A DNA stretch of 13,939 bases from Minisyncoccota bacterium (GTDB taxonomy: Bacteria; Patescibacteriota; Minisyncoccia; Phycocordibacterales; UBA1006): positions 1 through 13,939 of the forward strand of contig CALBVO010000048.1 in NCBI GenBank assembly GCA_937970115.1. Reading direction: 5' to 3'. Position numbers and translations under genes: made by a program. This document shows, in pieces, positions 6,135 to 12,625 of the stretch. A model generated the notes under the pieces. The model ran no database searches, was not told the DNA's origin, and saw only the letters and a list, made by a program, of their open reading frames with translations. How positions within the stretch are numbered: the first letter of the stretch is position 1; every line of letters starts with the position of its first letter.

Positions 6135-6698
6135 TTAGTTTTTAAATATAAGACTGTAAAAATTTCCATTTATATCACTGTGACTAAATCTTTCTCTGTC
6201 ACCAAATAAATCTATTACATACAGTGAAAGATTAAATTCTATAATCTGTTCAGCAGGAATTATTTCTTGGCTTTCTACGATTATTCTATAACGTTGATTT
6301 AGTGAAAGAAGTTCTTTTCCAGGTAATGGATTCCATTCCATACTAATATCGTCATCAAAATCATTGTAATTGCTAGACAGAAATAAATCATTTTCAACAA
6401 TTTCATTATCTACTATTTTTTCAAGTGTGATTGATTTTACAAATTGATTAATAGTATAATTCGAGCGATTTAATTCTAAATCAGTTTCAATTTCTTGTAA
6501 GGGTATGTTTTGAGCATCAAAAACAATTTCACCCACAGCAGTTTTGGTTCCGGGCTGAATCTCAATATTTTGATTTTCCATTCGTATTTCATTGAAATAA
6601 GCACCATCTATCATTGTTTCTTCTACAATATAGTTTTCTTCGGTAGTACAGGAAGTGAACAAGGTAATAATCGGTAATAAAAATAATAATTTTTTCAT
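6135..6698 (-). CDS. Lipoprotein of unknown function, Bacteroidota-style signal
   Basis: The 187-residue protein begins MKKLLFLLPIITLFTSC, a short basic N-terminus, a hydrophobic stretch and a cysteine at residue 17 that would be lipidated, so it is a predicted membrane-anchored exported protein. After the Cys comes TTEENY; acidic residues a few positions after the Cys resemble the surface-export signals of Bacteroidota lipoproteins. The rest is polar, rich in Asn, Ile, Glu and Asp, and probably beta-rich. No named domain was recognised. It has its own consensus promoter and lies between terminators, so it is an independent unit between ruvA and the SpoU gene. Its style differs from its housekeeping neighbours, which suggests transfer from a Bacteroidota donor; this is inference from the signal and not from a database match. 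Confidence 0.8.
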   Translation of the reverse strand: MKKLLFLLPIITLFTSCTTEENYIVEETMIDGAYFNEIRMENQNIEIQPGTKTAVGEIVFDAQNIPLQEIETDLELNRSNYTINQFVKSITLEKIVDNEIVENDLFLSSNYNDFDDDISMEWNPLPGKELLSLNQRYRIIVESQEIIPAEQIIEFNLSLYVIDLFGDRERFSHSDINGNFYSLIFKN

Positions 6699-6743
6699 CT
6701 TTAAAATGGTTTTTGTTAATTAATTTTTGAATTTCTAATAAAT

Positions 6744-6772
6744 ATATTATAATATTATTTAAATTATGTCAA
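6744..6772 (-). promoter_or_regulatory. Promoter of the lipoprotein gene
   Basis: On the minus strand there is a perfect -35 TTGACA (6772-6767), followed by TAATAT at 17 nt (6749-6744) or TATAAT at 15 nt. The ATG is about 45 nt beyond the -10, so this mRNA has a real 5' leader, unlike many genes here. Confidence 0.65.
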
Positions 6773-6775
6773 TAT

Positions 6776-6802
6776 AAAAACCACTAATAAATAGTGATTT
6801 TT
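6776..6802 (-). terminator. Terminator of ruvA
   Basis: On the minus strand AAAAATCACT pairs with AGTGGTTTTT; the one mismatch in DNA is a U-G pair in minus-strand RNA, so the stem favours that direction. It begins at the ruvA stop codon and ends just before the lipoprotein -35 box. Confidence 0.7.
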
Positions 6803-7371
6803 TAAGATATATAACCCAATGCTGCCTTGATGCGATCACTGGTATCGGTAATGGATTCGTCGATTTTTTCGATGGCTTGGTAGGCTTGGGTTGGTGAATA
6901 TCCCAATGCGACCAATGCATCAACAACATCGGTGTCGCCATCGTGAACGGTACGTTCCGTTTCGCCTGCGTAATCTTTTAATTTGTCCCGTAATTCAACA
7001 CACATACGTTCGGCTGTTTTTTTACCAACACCAGGAACAGAGGTGAGGAAGTCGATGTTGTCTTTTATAATGGCCTGGTACAAGGTATCGGTCGAAGCCA
7101 TACCAATCATTGCTAATGCTGATCGCGGACCAATTCCAGATACGTTTAATAATTTTTTGAAAAAATAGAGTTCATTTTTTGTTTCAAATCCATACAGATC
7201 AAAAGCAGTTTCTCGGACAATCGTATGAATAAATAATGAAATTTGAGATTGCATCAATGCCCATGTCAGGGTTTGTTCAGTAACGTAGACATTGTAACCA
7301 ACATCTCGTACATCCAATACAAGAGCGTTGTCGATTTCAAAAAGAGGTTTTCCAGTGAGGTAGGTAATCAT
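6802..7371 (-). CDS. ruvA: Holliday junction branch migration protein RuvA
   Basis: RuvA binds four-way DNA junctions and loads the RuvB motor during recombinational repair. MITYLTGKPLFEI is the family's usual start, so I use ATG 7371 and not the in-frame ATG nine codons upstream; a TATACT box 6 nt before 7371 agrees. The 189 residues match the family length. An N-terminal OB fold (residues 1-62) is followed by two helix-hairpin-helix motifs, NVSGIGPRSA (76-85) and VPGVGKKTAE (112-121), and by the RuvB-binding domain III (about 145-189, VDALVALGYSPTQAYQAI). No ruvB or ruvC is in the window. It has its own terminator. Confidence 0.97.
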   Translation of the reverse strand: MITYLTGKPLFEIDNALVLDVRDVGYNVYVTEQTLTWALMQSQISLFIHTIVRETAFDLYGFETKNELYFFKKLLNVSGIGPRSALAMIGMASTDTLYQAIIKDNIDFLTSVPGVGKKTAERMCVELRDKLKDYAGETERTVHDGDTDVVDALVALGYSPTQAYQAIEKIDESITDTSDRIKAALGYIS

Positions 7372-7377
7372 GGTATT

Positions 7378-7383
7378 AGTATA
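7378..7383 (-). promoter_or_regulatory. -10 box (TATACT) of ruvA
   Basis: TATACT on the minus strand ends 6 nt before ATG 7371. This leaderless geometry fixes the shorter RuvA start: the alternative ATG at 7398 lies upstream of the box. Confidence 0.6.
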
Positions 7384-7384
7384 A

Positions 7385-7411
7385 CAAAAAAGACCCATTA
7401 TTATGAGTCTT
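7385..7411 (-). terminator. Terminator of the 74-aa gene
   Basis: On the minus strand AAGACTC pairs with GGGTCTT with one U-G pair, around an AT-rich loop, and runs into six T. It closes the kinase/74-aa unit directly upstream of the ruvA -10 box. Confidence 0.72.
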
Positions 7412-7416
7412 ATTTT

Positions 7417-7641
7417 TTATCGAGCTAAATAAAATTTTTTTTCATTAATAATAACTTCCTTATAGATAGTAGAAATATATTTTTCTTTTATACTTTTTTG
7501 GATTAAATTAATTTTAATTTCAGTATTTGGTATATTTAAAATAATTTCGTCTATATTATTATTAAGCATTTTTTCTGCTTCAGTATTTAAAATATTTTGG
7601 AAATTCTCAGTAATTTGAAAATTTTTCCCTAGTTCAAACAT
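7417..7641 (-). CDS. Small unknown protein downstream of the kinase gene
   Basis: A 74-residue protein of no recognised family, rich in Ile, Asn, Lys and Glu, predicted soluble, with a helical first half (TENFQNILNTEAEKMLNN) and a strand-rich second half (IDEIILNIPNTEIKINL, TIYKEVIINEKKFYLA). It starts 37 nt after the kinase stop on the same strand without a visible promoter of its own and ends at a terminator, so the two are probably one operon. A role as partner, regulator or substrate of the kinase is possible but unsupported. Confidence 0.6.
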   Translation of the reverse strand: MFELGKNFQITENFQNILNTEAEKMLNNNIDEIILNIPNTEIKINLIQKSIKEKYISTIYKEVIINEKKFYLAR

Positions 7642-7678
7642 AAGATATTTGGGTTTTGATTTTAATTAATAATAGATA

Positions 7679-8443
7679 CTATTTATTCTTTGTCAAATAT
7701 ATTTCCACATCAGATCTCATTCCTTCAATATTTAACAAATCCTTGTCTTCATAATTATGATCGTTAATAATTCTTCTTCCGTATGGGTCATAATTTTCAT
7801 CAATAGGTTGACGAGCTGCATCTCCAAAGTCTAGGACAATAGGATTACCTGTTTCATTATCAATCATGACATTTCTTGCTTTTAAGTCTCGGTGGTAAAT
7901 ACCTTTTTCACTATGTAATTTATTTATAAAATTAGTTAACTTTTCAAAATAAATATGAGGATCAAAACTCGTTGGAAATTTTGTAGCAAATTCTTTTTTA
8001 AAAGGATCGATTACATCTTCAAGTCGAGTTGCATTATCAAAGTGTTCCATGGCGATTACTTTGGTAAGACTTTTATTACCTGTCTCATTATTTTTCATAA
8101 CTACTTGAGCTATTCCTAATGGATAGGGTGTTTTTACTTCACTATCAATTCCATGTGCCTTAGACATGAAATCCATTTCCATTTCTGCCGAAATATTCAT
8201 TCTTTTTTCTGCGCCTGGTTTAAACTTTTTATAACAAATACCATTTTCTTTAGTATCTTGGTATACATGAGAGAAATTACCTTCACCAACCTCTTGTTCC
8301 TTAATAAGTACCTCAAGGCAAAAACGCTGTATGTTTTCCTCAATTTTTTCTTTACCTAATGTTTTCTCTAAATTTTCTTTATTTTCTTCGACTTTCTCTC
8401 TTGGGTTAGGAGAAACATTAATATTTTCAAGTGAAAATTTCAT
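7679..8443 (-). CDS. Minimal eukaryote-like protein kinase
   Basis: A 254-residue kinase-fold protein. The first 45 residues are charged and probably helical. The glycine-rich loop GEGNFSHVY (53-61), lysines in CYKKFK (72-73), candidate helix-C glutamates in SAEMEMDF (87, 89), the catalytic loop HRDLKARNVMID (184-195) and the metal-binding DFG (205-207) are all present, so it is predicted to be active as an ATP-dependent Ser/Thr kinase or small-molecule kinase. Only about 47 residues follow DFG and no APE motif is seen: the activation segment and lower C-lobe are missing, as in the short effector kinases OspG and NleH or in RIO/Bud32-type kinases. No signal peptide or membrane segment. A TATTAT box lies 7 nt before the start. 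Its substrate is unknown; the 74-aa gene follows in the same unit. Confidence 0.85.
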   Translation of the reverse strand: MKFSLENINVSPNPREKVEENKENLEKTLGKEKIEENIQRFCLEVLIKEQEVGEGNFSHVYQDTKENGICYKKFKPGAEKRMNISAEMEMDFMSKAHGIDSEVKTPYPLGIAQVVMKNNETGNKSLTKVIAMEHFDNATRLEDVIDPFKKEFATKFPTSFDPHIYFEKLTNFINKLHSEKGIYHRDLKARNVMIDNETGNPIVLDFGDAARQPIDENYDPYGRRIINDHNYEDKDLLNIEGMRSDVEIYLTKNK

Positions 8444-8450
8444 ATATAAA

Positions 8451-8456
8451 ATAATA
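8451..8456 (-). promoter_or_regulatory. -10 box (TATTAT) of the kinase gene
   Basis: TATTAT on the minus strand ends 7 nt before the kinase ATG at 8443, close to leaderless spacing. The -35 is unclear. It lies in the 86-nt divergent region shared with the RluA-family gene. Confidence 0.4.
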
Positions 8457-8514
8457 CCATTATTTGTTATTCATATAAAGTATTATCTAATAAAATGTTA
8501 ATTTTTCAGTCCAT

Positions 8515-8520
8515 GATACT
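8515..8520 (+). promoter_or_regulatory. Possible -10 box (GATACT) of the RluA-family gene
   Basis: GATACT ends 9 nt before ATG 8530. It is a weak match placed in the same position relative to the start codon as the stronger boxes of neighbouring genes. Confidence 0.3.
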
Positions 8521-8529
8521 ATCTCTAAT

Positions 8530-9309
8530 ATGAGCATCAAAACCCTCTTCGAAAATCAAAATCTTCTCATCATCAATAAACCCTCAGGTTTGGTGGTGCA
8601 TTCTGATGGAAAAACTAATGAACCAACCGTCGTTGATTGGGTTTTAGAGAATTACCCAGAAATCAATGGTATTGGTGAAAACATGATTATTAATCACAAA
8701 GGTAATGACATTGAATTAAATCGGCCTGGAATTGTACATCGCATTGATCGTGATACTTCAGGTGTTTTGATTATTGCAAAAACTCAAGAATCATTTGATC
8801 ATATAAAAAAATTATTCAAAGATCGCACGATTAAAAAAACCTACCAGGCATTGGTGTATGGTCACATTAAAAATGATTTAGGTACGATTGATCAACCTAT
8901 TGGTCGTCATACAAAGGACTTCCGAATGAAAATGGCAGGCGAGCATGCACGCGGTCGATTACGCGAGGCACAAACTGAATATTCGGTTATTGAACGTTAC
9001 ATTGATATGAATTCAAAAAAGGATATACAAGGGCAGTATCAAAAATATACCCTTGTTGAATGTACACCAAAGACAGGACGAACCCATCAAATTCGCGTGC
9101 ACCTTAAATGGTTAAATCATCCTATTGTTGCTGATTCTTTATATAAAGGAAAACGAAAACATGTATTAGGACTTGAAAGGACGGCATTACATGCCTATGG
9201 TATTGAATTTATTGATCATGGTGGCGAAAAAATCTCAGTACAGGTTCCATTGCCTGATGATATGCAACAATCAATTAATTCTTTATCTGTTGATGAATCT
9301 CATTTATAA
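8530..9309 (+). CDS. RluA-family pseudouridine synthase
   Basis: It isomerises specific uridines in rRNA or tRNA to pseudouridine. The 259 residues form the RluA catalytic domain alone; the N-terminal S4 domain found in RluC/RluD is absent, as in RluA itself. Key motifs are INKPSGLVVH near residues 15-24, the catalytic HRIDRDTSG at 70-78 (nucleophilic Asp73), KTYQALVYG, and the closing TGRTHQIRVHLKWLNHPIVA. Which RNA site is modified cannot be decided from sequence. ATG 8530 puts the conserved NKPSG the usual short distance from the N-terminus. The TAA stop is part of the TATAAT -10 box of the next gene, so transcription of the two genes overlaps by design or chance. Confidence 0.95.
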   Translation: MSIKTLFENQNLLIINKPSGLVVHSDGKTNEPTVVDWVLENYPEINGIGENMIINHKGNDIELNRPGIVHRIDRDTSGVLIIAKTQESFDHIKKLFKDRTIKKTYQALVYGHIKNDLGTIDQPIGRHTKDFRMKMAGEHARGRLREAQTEYSVIERYIDMNSKKDIQGQYQKYTLVECTPKTGRTHQIRVHLKWLNHPIVADSLYKGKRKHVLGLERTALHAYGIEFIDHGGEKISVQVPLPDDMQQSINSLSVDESHL

Positions 9310-9310
9310 T
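9305..9310 (+). promoter_or_regulatory. -10 box (TATAAT) of the DUF3592-like gene
   Basis: A perfect TATAAT that contains the RluA-family stop codon and ends 6 nt before ATG 9317. It supports this ATG over in-frame codons further upstream that overlap the RluA-family gene. Confidence 0.6.
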
Positions 9311-9316
9311 AGATAT

Positions 9317-10006
9317 ATGAAGTCAGGTATCAAAAAACGAAGCATTATTGGAATTATTGTTGGTTTATTGGTTGCGGTTATTCCTGGGATAATGGCTTAC
9401 AATCAATATCGTATTATTACAGAGGGAGATAAGGTAAGCGCAGTGGTGACAGACATCATTCCTGTCCAAACAGACGATGGTACGAGTTATAAGCCAGAAT
9501 TTACTTATACATATGAAGGATCCGAAAAGACCTATCTACCGAGCTATACAGCCAGCCGCTCATTACTTCCAAAAATTGGAAGCGAACAAAAACTGTCAAT
9601 CAGTGATCGTGGCGTTGCTGTTGCGTCTATCGGTATTGGATTATTAGGGCCATTGATCGGTTTCGGAATAGGGCTCCTTGTTTTGTTACTAAGTGTCGGA
9701 TCCTTAATCAAGGGAGTTAAGCGCCAAACAAAAATAGCCCAACTAAAACGTTATGGTCGCAAAATTCATGTACGTTTTGCACGCCAAGAAACAACCAATA
9801 TAAAAGTAAATAACCAACATGGAACGATTTTATTTTTTCAAGAAGAAGGCACGGGTCGGATCTATCAAACCCATCCAATTTATAGTACCTACTCAATTAA
9901 ATGGTTAGAAGAACATTTATTTGATGTATATATTGATACGACTGATAGTAATAATTATTATGTTGATATGGAAAAACATTTTGGAGAACCGGTAGTGCAT
10001 AGCTAA
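9317..10006 (+). CDS. DUF3592-like membrane protein
   Basis: 229 residues. The frame is open upstream to 9173, but that part overlaps the RluA-family gene. ATG 9317 follows a TATAAT box and begins MKSGIKKRS, a normal start before a membrane segment. Membrane helix 1 spans about residues 10-28 (IIGIIVGLLVAVIPGIMAY). An extracytoplasmic beta-rich domain of about 70 residues follows (DKVSAVVTDIIPVQT, PEFTYTYEGSEKTYLP), then a glycine-rich hydrophobic pair at about 108-140 and a cytoplasmic basic tail of about 85 residues (VKRQTKIAQLKRYGRK onward). The order helix, small Val/Ala-Val-x-x-I domain, helix fits DUF3592; function unknown. The stop codon lies in the left arm of a terminator shared with the convergent gene. 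Confidence 0.78.
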   Translation: MKSGIKKRSIIGIIVGLLVAVIPGIMAYNQYRIITEGDKVSAVVTDIIPVQTDDGTSYKPEFTYTYEGSEKTYLPSYTASRSLLPKIGSEQKLSISDRGVAVASIGIGLLGPLIGFGIGLLVLLLSVGSLIKGVKRQTKIAQLKRYGRKIHVRFARQETTNIKVNNQHGTILFFQEEGTGRIYQTHPIYSTYSIKWLEEHLFDVYIDTTDSNNYYVDMEKHFGEPVVHS

Positions 10007-10031
10007 AAACACCCAAGGGTGTTTTTAGCTA
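10000..10031. terminator. Shared terminator containing both convergent stop codons
   Basis: A perfect 15-bp stem (TAGCTAAAAACACCC / GGGTGTTTTTAGCTA) with a 2-nt centre. The plus-strand TAA (10004-10006) lies in the left arm and the minus-strand TAA (10025-10027) in the right arm. Confidence 0.88.
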
Positions 10032-10282
10032 AAGAAAAAATATTTAATAAGACTACTAATAGCGATCACACCAAAGAAAACTTCCAAAAAAACATTTGAC
10101 CAATTACGATCGACATACACACGAATACCTAATAAAATCGCAGCAATAAGATTTGAAAAACCATATAGAGGACCGGTTGATTCAATATATCCCCAGGTAT
10201 TTAGGGCATATGCGGTAAATAAGATAATGGTACCTAGCCATCCGATGATTTGGATGAGGGGTGATTGAGCGGTAAATTTCAT
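10025..10282 (-). CDS. Small CBU_0592-like membrane protein
   Basis: 85 residues with three membrane segments: IIGWLGTIILFTAYALNTWG (about 12-31), LYGFSNLIAAILLGIRVY (about 39-56) and VFLEVFFGVIAISSLIKY (about 64-81). The pattern IGWLGTIxxxxAYAL, then NLxAAxxLGIxV, then a W-x-N-VxLE-VF segment fits the CBU_0592-like small membrane family, whose function is not established. A TATATT box ends 7 nt before the start. It diverges from the L19 gene and converges on the DUF3592-like gene. Confidence 0.75.
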   Translation of the reverse strand: MKFTAQSPLIQIIGWLGTIILFTAYALNTWGYIESTGPLYGFSNLIAAILLGIRVYVDRNWSNVFLEVFFGVIAISSLIKYFFFS

Positions 10283-10289
10283 TATTTCT

Positions 10290-10295
10290 AATATA
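10290..10295 (-). promoter_or_regulatory. -10 box (TATATT) of the CBU_0592-like gene
   Basis: TATATT on the minus strand ends 7 nt before ATG 10282, again near-leaderless spacing. No -35 box at a normal distance. Confidence 0.4.
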
Positions 10296-10336
10296 CCTGT
10301 TTATAAATCAAAAAAACAGTTGATATATATAATGTC

Positions 10337-10345
10337 TGTGATAAT
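10337..10345 (+). promoter_or_regulatory. Extended -10 promoter of the L19 gene
   Basis: TGTGATAAT fits the extended -10 form (TGn before GATAAT) and ends 12 nt before ATG 10358. Extended -10 promoters can work without a -35; TTGATA at 10320-10325 is too close to serve as one. Confidence 0.45.
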
Positions 10346-10357
10346 CTAAAGAACATT

Positions 10358-11155
10358 ATGAGTAAAATAAAATCACAATTCCTACCAGAATCAGTTCGAA
10401 ATCGTAAAGATCTCGACATCCGAGCCGGTGATACGGTTCGCGTAAACGTAAAGATTCAAGAAAAAGGAAAAACTCGAATTCAAGCATTTGAAGGGCTCGT
10501 TTTGGCACGTAAACACGGTGCAGAAAACGGAGGGACATTTACTGTCCGAAAAGTTTCAAAAGGTATTGGTGTAGAGCGGATTTTCCCGCTGTATTCACCA
10601 GCCATTGATTCTGTAGAAGTACTACGACGTGCAAAAGTGCGGCGATCAAAACTTTATTTCTTGCGAGATACTGTTTCAAAACATATGCGTTACAAATTGC
10701 GACGTATTACTGATATGGGAACAGGTACAGCTGATCTTCCAGATTGGGATGCAGGAGAACCTGAAATTACAGCTGAAGACATGATGGATGAAGTTGCTGA
10801 AACCGAAACTATCGAAGAAGCATCTGAAACACCAGCAGAAGAAACAAAAGAAGACGTTAAGGAAGAAGAGGCTTCAGCAGAAGAAGCAGCACCGGTTGTT
10901 GAAACAGAAGCTGATGACTTAACTAAAATCGAAGGTATTGGTCCAAAAATTGCTGAAGTATTAGCATCAAACGGAATTACTACTTTTGCAGCACTTGCTG
11001 ATGCAAAAGACGAAGATACCCAAGAAATGATCAAAGATGTTCGAGGTAACCACCAGGCAGGAACATGGAACGAGCAAGCTGCTCTTGCACGTGACGGTAA
11101 GTTTGACGAGCTAAAAGAACTCCAAGATAAACTAGACGGAGGAGTTGAAAAATAA
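10358..11155 (+). CDS. rplS: Ribosomal protein L19 with acidic linker and C-terminal helix-hairpin-helix domain
   Basis: Residues 1-118 are L19, which sits at the interface of the two ribosomal subunits: IRAGDTVRVNVKIQEKGK, RIQAFEGLVLARK, FTVRKVSKGIGVERIFPLYS and RRAKVRRSKLYFLRD are family signatures. Free-standing L19 is about 115 residues, but this protein has 265. Residues 130-186 form an acidic, Ala/Glu-rich, probably disordered linker. Residues 187-265 carry a helix-hairpin-helix (DDLTKIEGIGPKIAEVLASN) and the tail TWNEQAALARDGKFDELKEL, a module seen as an appendage on other ribosomal proteins such as Bacteroidota L21. The frame and codon use continue without a break, so the fusion looks real. 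Single-gene unit with its own promoter and terminator. Confidence 0.95.
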   Translation: MSKIKSQFLPESVRNRKDLDIRAGDTVRVNVKIQEKGKTRIQAFEGLVLARKHGAENGGTFTVRKVSKGIGVERIFPLYSPAIDSVEVLRRAKVRRSKLYFLRDTVSKHMRYKLRRITDMGTGTADLPDWDAGEPEITAEDMMDEVAETETIEEASETPAEETKEDVKEEEASAEEAAPVVETEADDLTKIEGIGPKIAEVLASNGITTFAALADAKDEDTQEMIKDVRGNHQAGTWNEQAALARDGKFDELKELQDKLDGGVEK

Positions 11156-11170
11156 ATTTTGAATTTCTTT

Positions 11171-11196
11171 AAAAACCAACAATCATTGGTTTTTTT
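11171..11196 (+). terminator. Terminator of the L19 gene
   Basis: AAAAACCAA pairs with TTGGTTTTT around CAATCA, and the T run extends to seven. It lies 15 nt after the stop codon. Confidence 0.85.
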
Positions 11197-11198
11197 GT

Positions 11199-11228
11199 TT
11201 GTGTTAGTGTTATTCGAACTGCTATAAT
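11199..11228 (+). promoter_or_regulatory. Promoter of the 77-aa / AlkC-type operon
   Basis: -35-like TTGTGT (11199-11204), an 18-nt spacer and a perfect TATAAT (11223-11228) that ends 8 nt before ATG 11237. Confidence 0.55.
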
Positions 11229-11236
11229 TATACTAT

Positions 11237-11470
11237 ATGAGTAAAACCAAAAAGTTTAAAAATTATAATAAACATTTACGAAACTATATCCTTCTTTCAC
11301 TATTGGTGAGTTTAGGTATGTTAGTAGTAACTGGATTAACGGTTATTTCATTAGCAAAACCAGATTCATTTGTGTTTGAAATTCCATTTGCTGTTCATGT
11401 GTTGGCATTATTTATTTCGTCTATGATGGCCATTATGGGATTATATTATTTCAAAACCGCTAAAAAATAA
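11237..11470 (+). CDS. Small two-helix membrane protein
   Basis: 77 residues of no recognised family. A basic N-terminus (SKTKKFKNYNKHLRN) precedes two membrane helices, at about residues 18-38 (ILLSLLVSLGMLVVTGLTVI) and 51-71 (FAVHVLALFISSMMAIMGLY), and a short basic end (FKTAKK). Both ends are predicted cytoplasmic. The stop is only 2 nt before the start of the AlkC-type gene, so they are cotranscribed; a functional link is not evident. Confidence 0.78.
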   Translation: MSKTKKFKNYNKHLRNYILLSLLVSLGMLVVTGLTVISLAKPDSFVFEIPFAVHVLALFISSMMAIMGLYYFKTAKK

Positions 11471-11472
11471 TT

Positions 11473-12603
11473 ATGACAGAAAGATTTTCTTTAAAAGATC
11501 ATCTTTTCAATAAAAAGTCAGTGACCTATTTCGCTGATCTTTTTTATATGCGTGACCATTCGTTTCCTAAAGAGAAATTTGTCAAAAAAATTCTCAAAGA
11601 CTTTCCAGATCTAGAACTCAAAGAACGAATTGTCCGTATACGTCAGGAATTAGAAAAAGTATTATCAAGCGATTATCAAGAGGCACTTGCAACGATACTA
11701 CAAGCATTGCCACCAGAACTTGATCCAACAAAAACAGATGATGACTTTGGAGAATTTATTTTGGCACCTTTAGGAAATTTTATTGCGATTAATGGCTGTA
11801 TACCAGAACACCTTACTCTTTCTTTGAATGCTTTGCGTGAATGCACGAAACGGTTTTCAGTTGAGCATGATATTCGGTATTTTATTAATGCATTTCCAAA
11901 AGAGACGTTTGATTTTCTTCAGAAAGGTGCACAATCTAAAAATTATCACGTACGTCGTTTATCATCAGAAGGATTGCGGCCAACATTACCATGGTCTATG
12001 AATATTGATCTTGATTACAAAATTCCGATAGAAATATTAGATCAACTGTTTTCAGATAGAACTCGCTATGTTACGCGGTCAGTGGCAAACCATATGAATG
12101 ATATTTCAAAAATTGACCCAAATTTGGTTATTGCAAAATTATCACAGTGGCAACAATCCGGTACACAAGATTCAAAAGAAATGGAATTTATCATGAATCA
12201 TTCTTTGCGAACCCTAATTAAAAAAGGGAACAAAGATGCACTTGAACTCTTAGGTTATCCACCGCAACCCAAAATAGTTATCAAAAATTTTGATCTTAAA
12301 TCTCAAATCGTTATGATTGGCGAGAATTTAGAATTTTCATGTGATATTGTTTCCTTGGTATCACAAAAATTAATGATTGATTATGCTGTCCATCATAAAT
12401 TAGCTTCAGGAAAAACTAATCCAAAGGTTTTTAAAACCAAAAAAGGCTCTTTTGAAAAAGGCGAAATCATCACCATTCACAAAAAACAGCCCTTTCGAAT
12501 AATGACAACAAAAAAACTTTACCCAGGAATCCATCGTATGGAATTACAGATTAATGGTGTTCGGTATTCGCTTGGGTCATTTAACCTTGTAGAAGCATCA
12601 TAA
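11473..12603 (+). CDS. alkC: AlkC-type DNA alkylation repair glycosylase with Ig-like C-terminal domain
   Basis: HEAT-like-repeat DNA glycosylase of the AlkC/AlkD superfamily, which removes alkylated bases without flipping them out of the helix. The 376 residues split into a helical repeat region (about 1-262) and a beta-rich C-terminal domain (about 265-375, with IVIKNFDLKS, GENLEFSCDIVS and a closing strand RYSLGSFNLVE). Family signatures are HVRRLSSEGLRPTLPW (159-174), YVTRSVANHMNDISK (199-213) and HSLRTLIKKGNKDALELLGY (243-262). The C-terminal Ig-like domain is a feature of AlkC and not of AlkD. It follows the 77-aa gene by 2 nt and precedes the VKOR gene by 22 nt. Substrate preference (3-methyladenine or 3-methylcytosine in studied AlkC proteins) is taken from the family. 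Confidence 0.9.
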   Translation: MTERFSLKDHLFNKKSVTYFADLFYMRDHSFPKEKFVKKILKDFPDLELKERIVRIRQELEKVLSSDYQEALATILQALPPELDPTKTDDDFGEFILAPLGNFIAINGCIPEHLTLSLNALRECTKRFSVEHDIRYFINAFPKETFDFLQKGAQSKNYHVRRLSSEGLRPTLPWSMNIDLDYKIPIEILDQLFSDRTRYVTRSVANHMNDISKIDPNLVIAKLSQWQQSGTQDSKEMEFIMNHSLRTLIKKGNKDALELLGYPPQPKIVIKNFDLKSQIVMIGENLEFSCDIVSLVSQKLMIDYAVHHKLASGKTNPKVFKTKKGSFEKGEIITIHKKQPFRIMTTKKLYPGIHRMELQINGVRYSLGSFNLVEAS

Positions 12604-12610
12604 CTCTTGG

Positions 12611-12616
12611 TACAAT
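12611..12616 (+). promoter_or_regulatory. Possible -10 box (TACAAT) of the VKOR gene
   Basis: TACAAT ends 9 nt before ATG 12626. AAAGG (12617-12621) between them could instead be a ribosome binding site, so the gene may be read from its own short transcript or from the operon. Confidence 0.4.
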
Positions 12617-12625
12617 AAAGGTATT

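Noticed and set aside
7372..7398. Start of RuvA nine codons upstream
   Set aside because: RuvA proteins begin with an MI-x-YL-x-G motif as at 7371, and the -10 box lies between the two ATGs.
9173..9316. Longer N-terminus for the DUF3592-like protein
   Set aside because: It overlaps the well-supported RluA-family gene, and the TATAAT box and ATG at 9317 give a normal membrane-protein start.
10690..11034. Minus-strand frame rich in Ser and Ala opposite the L19 gene
   Set aside because: It is the shadow of the Ala/Glu-rich linker codons; there is no initiation signal or family resemblance.
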